A stretch of DNA of 14,296 bases, taken from contig JAGAEK010000205.1 of the NCBI GenBank assembly GCA_017828835.1, positions 1 to 14,296 of the forward strand, given 5' to 3'. This DNA is from Oscillospiraceae bacterium (GTDB lineage: Bacteria > Bacillota > Clostridia > Oscillospirales > Ruminococcaceae). A model generated the notes under the pieces. It was not told the origin of the DNA, searched no databases, and was given only the letters and a program-made list of their open reading frames with translations. Shown in pieces: positions 6,444-12,070 of this stretch (its first letter is position 1; each line of letters opens with the position of its first letter). Made by a program: the position numbers and the translations under genes.

Positions 6444-7418
6444 ATGAAATCTTCAACAAAAAAATTATTGTCAATAATTTTATCGTTGCTCATTATCTCT
6501 TCACTGTTCTGCGGATGTGATTTTTTTGACTTTTTCCTTTCAAAACCCTCTGAAAATTCCTCCGATACATCTGAAAGCGAATCCGAAAAAAGCTCACACG
6601 ACGATGATTCAAAAAACTGGCCTGTTACGGTCGAGGGAGTAACTCTGGATTCAAAACCGACGAAAGTAGCATCCCTTTCTCCGGCCCTTACGGAAATCAC
6701 TTTCGATCTCGGTTACGGCAGCTACCTCGTTTGTGTTTCGGATTATTGTGATTATCCCTCAGAGGTATCTTCGCTGCCGAAATCAGGTTCGCCTCTTATT
6801 CCCGACTGTGACCAAATCATAAACTCCGGCGCCGAGATACTGTTGACTTCCTCGGATCTTCACTCTTCATATCTGGCGATCCTAAACGATGCCGGAATAA
6901 AAACGATCGTTATACCTCCCGCTAAAAGTCTTCCGTCTTTGGAAAGATTATATAAAAGCGTCGCAACGGTATTCGACGGAAAAATCGACGGCTCAACTGC
7001 CGCAAAAAACTTTTATAATAAATGCGAAGAAACTTTGTCAAACTGCAAAGACGTAGTATCTTCATTCGGATTTTCTTCTAAAGACCCTGCCTGCGTTTTA
7101 TATCTTCGCTCGCTCTCTCCTGCTATCGTGGCAACGGTCGATACTCTCGAAAGTAATCTCCTTGAAAACATCGGATTTATAAACGCCGCATCCGGCTACG
7201 GTGATTGGAATTATCCGAGCGCGCTTGTATCATCTCTTGCTCCCGATTATATCTTTTATTCGTCATTGATCATACCCGACGACTTCGTCGCCAGCGACCT
7301 TTATTCCGCTTTCAGCGGCAATCTGAAGAGATTTGTCTTAACGGATATGTCTTTGTTTGAGCGTCAGGGTAAACGTATGTTTGACGAACTCTACCGCGCA
7401 GTATCTATGATGGCTTAA
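6444..7418 (+). CDS. ABC transporter substrate-binding lipoprotein (BtuF/FepB-like, helical backbone)
   Basis: A 324-residue extracytoplasmic binding protein of the vitamin B12/iron-siderophore/haem type. The N-terminus has KK, a hydrophobic core and a lipobox ending at Cys25 (LFCGC), slightly off consensus at -3 and -2. A Ser/Asp/Glu-rich linker (about residues 36-58) tethers the domain to the membrane. The binding domain begins at KVASLSPALTEITFDLGYG, followed by VCVSDYCDYPSEV, both typical of BtuF-like proteins. Mid-protein GAEILLTSSDLH and IKTIVIPPAKSLPSLE match the linker-helix region, and the second lobe contains the ENIGFINAASGYGDW segment. No permease or ATPase gene is next to it, so it is an orphan relying on a transporter encoded elsewhere. 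The start at 6444 preserves the positively charged signal-peptide head. The ligand cannot be told from the sequence. Confidence 0.88.
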   Translation: MKSSTKKLLSIILSLLIISSLFCGCDFFDFFLSKPSENSSDTSESESEKSSHDDDSKNWPVTVEGVTLDSKPTKVASLSPALTEITFDLGYGSYLVCVSDYCDYPSEVSSLPKSGSPLIPDCDQIINSGAEILLTSSDLHSSYLAILNDAGIKTIVIPPAKSLPSLERLYKSVATVFDGKIDGSTAAKNFYNKCEETLSNCKDVVSSFGFSSKDPACVLYLRSLSPAIVATVDTLESNLLENIGFINAASGYGDWNYPSALVSSLAPDYIFYSSLIIPDDFVASDLYSAFSGNLKRFVLTDMSLFERQGKRMFDELYRAVSMMA

Positions 7419-7440
7419 TAAACGTTTTATTTTTCTTTTT
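7417..7440 (+). terminator. Weak AT-rich terminator after the binding-protein gene
   Basis: AATAAA (7417-7422), loop CGT and TTTATT (7426-7431) form a small AT-only hairpin overlapping the stop codon, followed by a T-rich run. It is weak, but it is the only candidate before the tRNA promoter. Confidence 0.3.
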
Positions 7441-7445
7441 CTCTA

Positions 7446-7474
7446 TTGACATTTTATTTCAGATAATGTATATT
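7446..7474 (+). promoter_or_regulatory. Promoter of tRNA-Ser
   Basis: TTGACA (7446-7451), a 17-base spacer and TATATT (7469-7474). The start site would be near 7481, about 14 bases before the mature tRNA. Confidence 0.82.
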
Positions 7475-7494
7475 ATTTAAGTCGACTGCAACTC

Positions 7495-7586
7495 GGAGAT
7501 GTCGCCTAGTTGGTCGAGGGCGCGCGACTGGAAATCGCGTAGGCGTCAAAAGCGTCTCAAGAGTTCGAATCTCTTCATCTCCGCCA
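7495..7586 (+). tRNA. tRNA-Ser (anticodon GGA)
   Basis: A 92-base class II tRNA. The acceptor arms GGAGATG (7495-7501) and CATCTCC (7576-7582) pair fully, followed by discriminator G and an encoded CCA. The anticodon stem CGCGA/TCGCG encloses the loop CTGGAAA with anticodon GGA, reading UCC and UCU. A long variable arm (around AGGCGTCAAAAGCGTCT) marks serine identity, and the T arm reads AGAG-TTCGAAT-CTCT. It stands alone between its own promoter and terminator. Confidence 0.97.
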
Positions 7587-7626
7587 AAAAAGGATTGCTA
7601 TTTTAACAAAATAGCAATCCTTTTTC
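7587..7626 (+). terminator. Strong intrinsic terminator after tRNA-Ser
   Basis: A perfect 13-bp stem, GGATTGCTATTTT (7592-7604) with AAAATAGCAATCC (7608-7620), three-base loop, flanked by an A run and a T run. It begins immediately after the encoded CCA. The right arm contains the 11-nt sequence repeated at 8123-8133. Confidence 0.93.
7609..7619 (+). repeat. 11-nt direct repeat, left copy
   Basis: AAATAGCAATC, identical to 8123-8133. The two copies bracket the small gene at 7658-8077. The left copy lies in the right arm of the tRNA terminator. Confidence 0.5.
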
Positions 7627-7657
7627 TCTAACAATACCATTTGCAGGGGGAAATCAT

Positions 7658-8077
7658 ATGACACCTAAAGAAGAATGCGAAAAAATGCTTGATGCATTAT
7701 TACCATTTGCACTTGACCAACTTAAAAAACACAGCGAATTCTATCCGTTCGGTGCTGTGTTGTTAAACAATGATGAAATTAGGCTGACAGCAGCAGATAC
7801 AGGAGAAGAATATCCCGATTCCACCCTGGTGATCAATCAATTAACCGAGGCGCATAAGAAGCAGGCAGAACAAGAGAATATCAGAGCAAGCGGAATTTGC
7901 TGGAATGCAACAGTATCTCTTGAAAATGGAGTTCAGACAGATGCAATTATTGTTAGTTTGGAACATCGAGAGAATTATTCTGTAATTGTCGGGCAACCAT
8001 ATCGCTTTGGATTCTTAAAGAAATTGAATTTAAGCAACATCTTTGCTCAAGAGGGCAGACATGATATTTTTGACTAA
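7658..8077 (+). CDS. Small acidic hypothetical protein, possibly acquired
   Basis: I do not recognise this 139-residue soluble protein. It has no signal peptide or membrane segment. Visible blocks are LPFALDQLKKHSEFYPFG near residue 15, an acidic middle, DAIIVSLEHRENYSVIVGQPY near 105, and a short tail. The pattern of an E-F-x-P-F-G block and a later D-A-I-x-V-x-L-E-H block resembles small uncharacterised bacterial proteins, some found near toxin or immunity genes, but this is a weak impression. AGGGGG provides a good ribosome site. Only about 30 bases separate it from the tRNA terminator and no promoter is visible there, so expression may depend on readthrough. Codon use differs from neighbours: 8 of 11 alanines are GCA, none GCC, and leucine is often TTA with no CTC. 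It may be a horizontally acquired cargo gene. Confidence 0.82.
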   Translation: MTPKEECEKMLDALLPFALDQLKKHSEFYPFGAVLLNNDEIRLTAADTGEEYPDSTLVINQLTEAHKKQAEQENIRASGICWNATVSLENGVQTDAIIVSLEHRENYSVIVGQPYRFGFLKKLNLSNIFAQEGRHDIFD

Positions 8078-8122
8078 ATAATTGGAGTGTTACGAGAATT
8101 AACGATTACTTCCATTTTGTTG

Positions 8123-8133
8123 AAATAGCAATC
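8123..8133 (+). repeat. 11-nt direct repeat, right copy
   Basis: AAATAGCAATC, the same as 7609-7619 and in the same orientation, 514 bases apart. Here it is not part of a hairpin. Confidence 0.5.
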
Positions 8134-8141
8134 TTCACTCA

Positions 8142-8178
8142 AATAAATATCCCCCCGCTTTACGGGGGGATATTTATT
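8142..8178. terminator. Bidirectional terminator with a 16-bp perfect stem
   Basis: AATAAATATCCCCCCG (8142-8157), loop CTTTA, CGGGGGGATATTTATT (8163-8178). The GC part gives stability and the AU-rich lower stem gives a U-rich tail in either direction. It separates the converging small gene at 7658-8077 and the miniprotein at 8410-8213. Confidence 0.85.
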
Positions 8179-8212
8179 ATTTATACGTCAAATGTTCCTT
8201 ATCTTATAAAAA

Positions 8213-8410
8213 TTACTTTTTGTTTTTGGAGATCGCTCCGAAAACTATCATAAGAATAATAATAACGACAGCAATACAGCCTATAATTATAAACAACGTT
8301 TTTGAAGAATTATCTCCGGTACCCGCCGGGAGCTCTTCTGCAAATGCAACACAAGAAGAAATAATTACCGATAAAATAGCAGTAATCGATGAAATGATCC
8401 TTTTTTTCAT
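8213..8410 (-). CDS. Secreted miniprotein with LPxTG-like C-terminal anchor
   Basis: A 65-residue protein starting MKKR, with a hydrophobic signal peptide and a probable cleavage site after AFA (residue 24). Only two residues later comes LPAGTGD (27-33), a variant of the LPxTG sorting motif with one extra residue. A short polar stretch, a membrane segment (about 39-60) and a lysine-rich tail SKNKK follow. This is the layout of a sortase substrate with no cargo domain. Similar small proteins occur in Clostridia and are often annotated as LPXTG-anchor domain proteins, but function is unknown. If the motif is not used, it would be a small membrane protein. The gene is real by its consensus promoter and its terminator; AAAGGA lies about 13 bases before the ATG. 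No sortase gene is nearby. Confidence 0.75.
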   Translation of the reverse strand: MKKRIISSITAILSVIISSCVAFAEELPAGTGDNSSKTLFIIIGCIAVVIIILMIVFGAISKNKK

Positions 8411-8439
8411 AATAAACTTTACATCCTTTCTTTTTTATG

Positions 8440-8467
8440 TTGTAATAATATTTGGATATATTATAAT
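8440..8467 (+). promoter_or_regulatory. Promoter of uvrC
   Basis: TTGTAA (8440-8445), 16-base spacer and a perfect TATAAT (8462-8467), giving a start near 8474. Its -10 overlaps the -10 of the opposite-strand promoter. Confidence 0.65.
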
Positions 8468-8494
8468 TATATTATCATCGACCTGTATTGTCAA
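8466..8494 (-). promoter_or_regulatory. Consensus promoter of the miniprotein gene
   Basis: On the minus strand TTGACA (8494-8489), a 17-base spacer and TATAAT (8471-8466): both boxes match consensus exactly. Transcription would start near 8459, giving a leader of about 50 bases. The -35 lies within the uvrC leader. Confidence 0.87.
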
Positions 8495-8517
8495 TATTAT
8501 CTGAGGAGCCGATACTT

Positions 8518-10395
8518 TTGAACAATCCGAGACTTCCTTATCTGAAAGATAAAGCAAACAAACTTCCGCTTCAGCCCGGTATTTATATTTTCAAAAACAA
8601 GAACGGCACAATAATATATATCGGTAAGGCAAAATTTCTGAAAAACCGTGTTTCGTCTTATTTCAGAAGCATTGAAAAGCACAAACCGAAAGTATACAAA
8701 ATGGTCCAGGAAGCTTACGATTTCGAGTATATAGTCGCTTCCTCGGAGTTTGATGCTATCATGCTCGAATGGAACATGATAAAAGAGCACACTCCGAAAT
8801 ATAATATCCTCATCAAAAACGATAAAGGTTACAGCTATATCAAAATATCTCCGAAAAAAATGGACGATCCTTATAAGCCCTGGAGCAAAATCACCGCGGA
8901 AAGGCAAAAACATAACGACAGCGACGCGCTTTTTATCGGGCCGTTCGCAAGCTCGTTTCTTGTCAAAACCACCGTTGAAGAAGCAAATACGATATTTGCT
9001 CTTCCGACCTGCAGCAAGACTATCTCTTTTGACCGCTCCTCCTCCCGTCCTTGCCTGAACTTTTATATCAAAAAATGCAACGGCGCCTGCTGCGGTAAAA
9101 TAAGCTTTGAGCACTATAAAGATTCCGTTGCCCACGCTGTCGATTTTATCAAAAACGGCGGCGAGGAAACCGTTAAACATCTTACCGAAATGATGGAAAC
9201 GGCGGCGGAAAATCTTGAATTCGAAAAAGCCGCGTCTCTTCGCGACAATATCACTACTATAAAGCGTAATTCTTTAAAACAGGACGTCGTTTTTACCGGT
9301 ATCTATTCCTCCGACGCCGTTGCTGTCGCCGAAGACATAAACAATATCTGTATTTCCGTTCTGAAAATAAGAAAAGAGCGTATCGTGGACAAGGATGAAT
9401 TCGTTTTCGAAAATATCGGTACTCAAAAAGAAGCAATGTCCGCTTTTCTGACTCAATATTATTCTTCATCCGATTCGGTTCCCGACGTGATCATGCTATA
9501 CGACGATATCGACGATCTGAAAATACTGCAAACAGTTATAAACGAACACTCAAATCATTCTCCGAAAGTAAAATTGATCGTTCCCGTCAAAGGAGAAAAC
9601 CGCAAAATAACAGACATGGCTTTCAACAATGCCGTACACCGTTTATCTCACGATTTCGGACATACCCCGAAAAATATCGCTTCTCTTGACGAACTCGCGA
9701 AATTGCTCGGAATAACCGCGCCGAAACGTATAGAGGCTTACGATATTTCAAACATCGGTTCATCCGTGATAACCGGCAGTATGGCGGTATATCAGGACGC
9801 CTCTCCGTTGAAAAACCATTACCGTAAATTTCTGATAAAAGATATTTCACAAACCGACGACTACGCCTCAATGAAAGAAATTCTCACAAGACGGTTTGCT
9901 GAACGTATCAAGGAAAATCAAACTGACCCGTCATTTTCCGCAACGCCTGACCTAATTCTGATCGACGGCGGAAAAGGTCACCTTGCCGCGGCAAAAGAGG
10001 TCATGCAAACTTTCGGACTGGAGTCGATACCTATTTTCGGTATGGTCAAGGATTCCCGCCACCGTACCCGCGCGATATCTTCATCCGGCGGCGAAATTTC
10101 CCTCCGTGAAACCTACCGCGCCTTTACTCTCGTTACTGAAATTCAAAACGAAGCTCACAGATTTGCCGTCGGATATTCAACGAAAGCACACATAAAAAAA
10201 TCGCTCGGACTCAATATTACCAATGCTCCCGGTATCGGAAAACGCCGCGCAGCGGAGCTTATGAAAAAATATAAAACCGTTTCGGCTATATGCAGTGCTT
10301 CGGAAGAAGATCTTGCGCTGACTTCAGGTATGACTAAAACGTCCGCCAAATCGCTCAAGAGCTTTCTTGATGAATATTACAAAAAAGATAGGTGA
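8518..10395 (+). CDS. uvrC: UvrABC excinuclease subunit C
   Basis: This nuclease makes both incisions around damaged DNA after UvrAB recognition. The 625-residue protein has all expected parts: an N-terminal GIY-YIG domain (Gly21-Ile-Tyr, Tyr34-Ile-Gly, Arg44, Glu84) for 3' incision; a cysteine set Cys165, Cys179, Cys187 and Cys191 fitting the reported 4Fe-4S site of E. coli UvrC; a UVR domain near 215-255 (LEFEKAASLRD); and an RNase H-like domain with Asp409 (YDISN), Asp483 (LIDGGKGH) and His547 (EAHRF) for 5' incision. C-terminal helix-hairpin-helix repeats include NAPGIGKRRA. A TTG at 8488 is in frame, but I chose the TTG at 8518 because GAGGAG (8503-8508) is nine bases upstream and the residues added by the longer form are not family-like. 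It is divergent from the miniprotein gene. Confidence 0.97.
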   Translation: MNNPRLPYLKDKANKLPLQPGIYIFKNKNGTIIYIGKAKFLKNRVSSYFRSIEKHKPKVYKMVQEAYDFEYIVASSEFDAIMLEWNMIKEHTPKYNILIKNDKGYSYIKISPKKMDDPYKPWSKITAERQKHNDSDALFIGPFASSFLVKTTVEEANTIFALPTCSKTISFDRSSSRPCLNFYIKKCNGACCGKISFEHYKDSVAHAVDFIKNGGEETVKHLTEMMETAAENLEFEKAASLRDNITTIKRNSLKQDVVFTGIYSSDAVAVAEDINNICISVLKIRKERIVDKDEFVFENIGTQKEAMSAFLTQYYSSSDSVPDVIMLYDDIDDLKILQTVINEHSNHSPKVKLIVPVKGENRKITDMAFNNAVHRLSHDFGHTPKNIASLDELAKLLGITAPKRIEAYDISNIGSSVITGSMAVYQDASPLKNHYRKFLIKDISQTDDYASMKEILTRRFAERIKENQTDPSFSATPDLILIDGGKGHLAAAKEVMQTFGLESIPIFGMVKDSRHRTRAISSSGGEISLRETYRAFTLVTEIQNEAHRFAVGYSTKAHIKKSLGLNITNAPGIGKRRAAELMKKYKTVSAICSASEEDLALTSGMTKTSAKSLKSFLDEYYKKDR

Positions 10396-10412
10396 TAAAT
10401 TTATAATATATA

Positions 10413-10441
10413 TTGACTTTTTTACGTGAATAACTGATAAT
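10413..10441 (+). promoter_or_regulatory. Promoter of the rsmD-coaD operon
   Basis: TTGACT (10413-10418), 17-base spacer and GATAAT (10436-10441) in the 74-base gap after uvrC. No terminator is visible in that gap, so readthrough from uvrC is also possible. Confidence 0.65.
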
Positions 10442-10469
10442 GTAATTAACGATTGGAGTTGTTTTTATA

Positions 10470-11006
10470 ATGAGAGTTATAACCGGCTCGGCTCGGGGAA
10501 CAAAACTTATTGCCCCCGAAGGACTTGAAACCCGTCCTACCTCCGATATGGCTAAAGAAGCAATCTTTTCCGCCATACAATTTTCGATCGAACAGAGCCG
10601 TATACTTGATTTGTTTGCCGGCTCAGGTCAACTCGGTATCGAGGCGCTCAGCCGTGGAGCTAAAAGCGCAGTTTTCGTTGATTCTTCCCGTGAAGCGATC
10701 AGTTGTATAAAGGCCAACTTGACCAAAACAAAGCTTTTCCCACTGTCTCAGGTCGCCGCTATGGATTGTTTTATTTTCCTGAAACATTCCCGCGATACTT
10801 TCGATATAATTTTTGCCGATCCCCCGTATAACAGCAACAGCATCGACGAAATATTAAAATATACGGAAAACAAAATTTCGGATAACGGTATGATCATTGT
10901 TGAAACCGAAAAAAACGAAACTGTTCCCGAAAAGTTCGGTTCTCTCAGCGCTGTCAAATCTTACCGCTGCGGCAAAGCCAAATTTACAGTATATAAAAAA
11001 TCCTGA
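10470..11006 (+). CDS. rsmD: 16S rRNA (guanine(966)-N(2))-methyltransferase
   Basis: This SAM-dependent enzyme methylates G966 (E. coli numbering) of 16S rRNA during small-subunit assembly. The 178-residue protein opens with MRVITGSARGTKL and TRPTSDMAKEAIF, both hallmarks of RsmD. The SAM-binding glycine motif LDLFAGSGQLGIEALSRGA starts near residue 46, an acidic VDSS follows, and the catalytic DPPY is at 117-120. Length is normal. TGGAG lies about 11 bases before the ATG. It heads an operon with coaD 37 bases downstream; rsmD-coaD adjacency is common across Firmicutes. Confidence 0.96.
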   Translation: MRVITGSARGTKLIAPEGLETRPTSDMAKEAIFSAIQFSIEQSRILDLFAGSGQLGIEALSRGAKSAVFVDSSREAISCIKANLTKTKLFPLSQVAAMDCFIFLKHSRDTFDIIFADPPYNSNSIDEILKYTENKISDNGMIIVETEKNETVPEKFGSLSAVKSYRCGKAKFTVYKKS

Positions 11007-11043
11007 CCTGTATCTCAATCTTAAGATCAAGGAGAACAACAAC

Positions 11044-11538
11044 ATGAAAATCGCGATTTGTCCGGGCAGCTTTGACCCGATTACTTTCGGACATCTTGAT
11101 ATAATAAAAAGAGCGTCGAAACTGTTTGACAAAGTAATCGTTCTTGTCATCGTAAACCCGGAAAAACATTGTTCTTTCTCACCCGAAGAACGTGCCGAAA
11201 TGATTTCGAAAGTTATAACCGATATTCCCAACGCCGTTGTTGATATCTACGACGGATTGCTTATAGATTATTTTAAAGCGCATAATGCCACCGTAATAGT
11301 TAAAGGACTTCGTGCGATGACGGATTTCGAATACGAATTTCAGATGGCGCTCGTTAACCGTCAGCTTTGCCCCAACGCAGATACGTTATTCTTAACAACA
11401 AGCGCCGAATATATGTATCTCAGTTCAAGCGTTGTCAGACAGGTCGCCAAATTCAATGGTGATATTTCACAATTTGTACCGAAACAAATTTTAAACACAA
11501 TTATCGAAAGATTATATAAAAAAGATACGGAGGAATAG
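11044..11538 (+). CDS. coaD: Phosphopantetheine adenylyltransferase
   Basis: CoaD transfers AMP from ATP to 4'-phosphopantetheine, the fourth step of coenzyme A synthesis. The 164-residue cytoplasmic nucleotidyltransferase shows CPGSFDPITFGHLDI with the (T/H)xGH signature ending at His17, VKGLRAMTDFEYEFQMA near residue 88, and the second ATP-binding motif SSSVVRQVA near 128. AAGGAG (11029-11034) lies nine bases before this ATG. The frame is open further upstream into rsmD, but the longer form has no ribosome site and no family match. The stop is three bases before the next ATG, and that gene's GGAGG site lies inside the end of coaD, so translation is probably coupled. Confidence 0.97.
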   Translation: MKIAICPGSFDPITFGHLDIIKRASKLFDKVIVLVIVNPEKHCSFSPEERAEMISKVITDIPNAVVDIYDGLLIDYFKAHNATVIVKGLRAMTDFEYEFQMALVNRQLCPNADTLFLTTSAEYMYLSSSVVRQVAKFNGDISQFVPKQILNTIIERLYKKDTEE

Positions 11539-11541
11539 AAA

Positions 11542-12021
11542 ATGACCATAGACGATATCCTTGATGAAATTGACGCCATGATAGACCGCGCATGGAATCT
11601 CCCGCTTACCGGCGGAAAATGCGTCGTCGATGCAGAAAAAGTCAGAGAACTGCTCGACGACATAAGGATCAACCTTCCGACTGAGATCAAACAAGCCAAA
11701 TCCATCGTTGCCGATCGCTCCGAAATAATCGCGATCGCCCGCCGCGAATCCGAAACTATCGTTCGCCGCGCCGAGGAGCGTGCAAAACAGCTTGTTTCCG
11801 AAGAGGAAATAGTAAAACTGGCTCAAGCCAAATCAGACGACATCCTTGCAGAAGCCAAGGAAACCTCTAACTCGATGATCAATTCCGCTACGGCTAAAGC
11901 AAAAGAAATGAAAACCGCCGCTAACGATTTTGTTAACAGCATTCTCAAAAACTCCGAGGATACTTTGTCGGCCTCTCTTGCCGAGATCAAAAACACCCGG
12001 AACGCTTTGAGCAATAAATAA
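11542..12021 (+). CDS. Coiled-coil protein of the rsmD-coaD operon ('ATPase'-annotated family)
   Basis: A 159-residue, highly charged and alanine-rich protein with no signal peptide or membrane segment. The N-terminus (about 1-35) has DDILDEIDAMIDRAWNLPL and a VDAEKVRELLDDI segment, followed by helix with heptad-like repeats to the C-terminus (RRAEERAKQL, ILAEAKETSNS). Homologues directly downstream of coaD are common in Clostridia and are often labelled ATPase or ATP synthase subunit b-like, but I see no Walker A motif, so no ATPase activity should be inferred. The helical form also recalls DivIVA-like scaffold proteins. GGAGG inside the coaD end serves as its ribosome site. Function is unknown; linkage to coaD is the only context. 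Confidence 0.85.
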   Translation: MTIDDILDEIDAMIDRAWNLPLTGGKCVVDAEKVRELLDDIRINLPTEIKQAKSIVADRSEIIAIARRESETIVRRAEERAKQLVSEEEIVKLAQAKSDDILAEAKETSNSMINSATAKAKEMKTAANDFVNSILKNSEDTLSASLAEIKNTRNALSNK

Positions 12022-12034
12022 TTATAATATCTCC

Positions 12035-12068
12035 AAAAAATCCGGCTGAATTTTCAGCCGGATTTTTT
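12035..12068. terminator. Bidirectional terminator between the coaD operon and the P-type ATPase gene
   Basis: AAAAAATCCGGCTGAA (12035-12050) pairs with TTCAGCCGGATTTTTT (12053-12068), an almost unbroken stem with A and T runs on either side. It can end both converging transcripts. Confidence 0.93.
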
Positions 12069-12070
12069 TA

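Noticed and set aside
6404..6700. Minus-strand frame over the start of the binding-protein gene
   Set aside because: It covers the signal peptide and Ser-rich linker on the other strand; the Ser-rich composition explains the open frame.
7587..7626. Inverted repeat after the tRNA as a mobile-element end
   Set aside because: Its position right after CCA, the A/T runs and the 13-bp stem are explained fully by an intrinsic terminator, although one arm carries the direct repeat.
8488..8517. Upstream TTG start for uvrC
   Set aside because: It adds ten residues not typical of UvrC, has no ribosome site, and lies about 14 bases after the predicted transcript start. The TTG at 8518 has GAGGAG nine bases upstream.
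10897..11043. Upstream extension of the coaD frame into rsmD
   Set aside because: It is an open extension only; the CoaD N-terminus and AAGGAG both point to the ATG at 11044.
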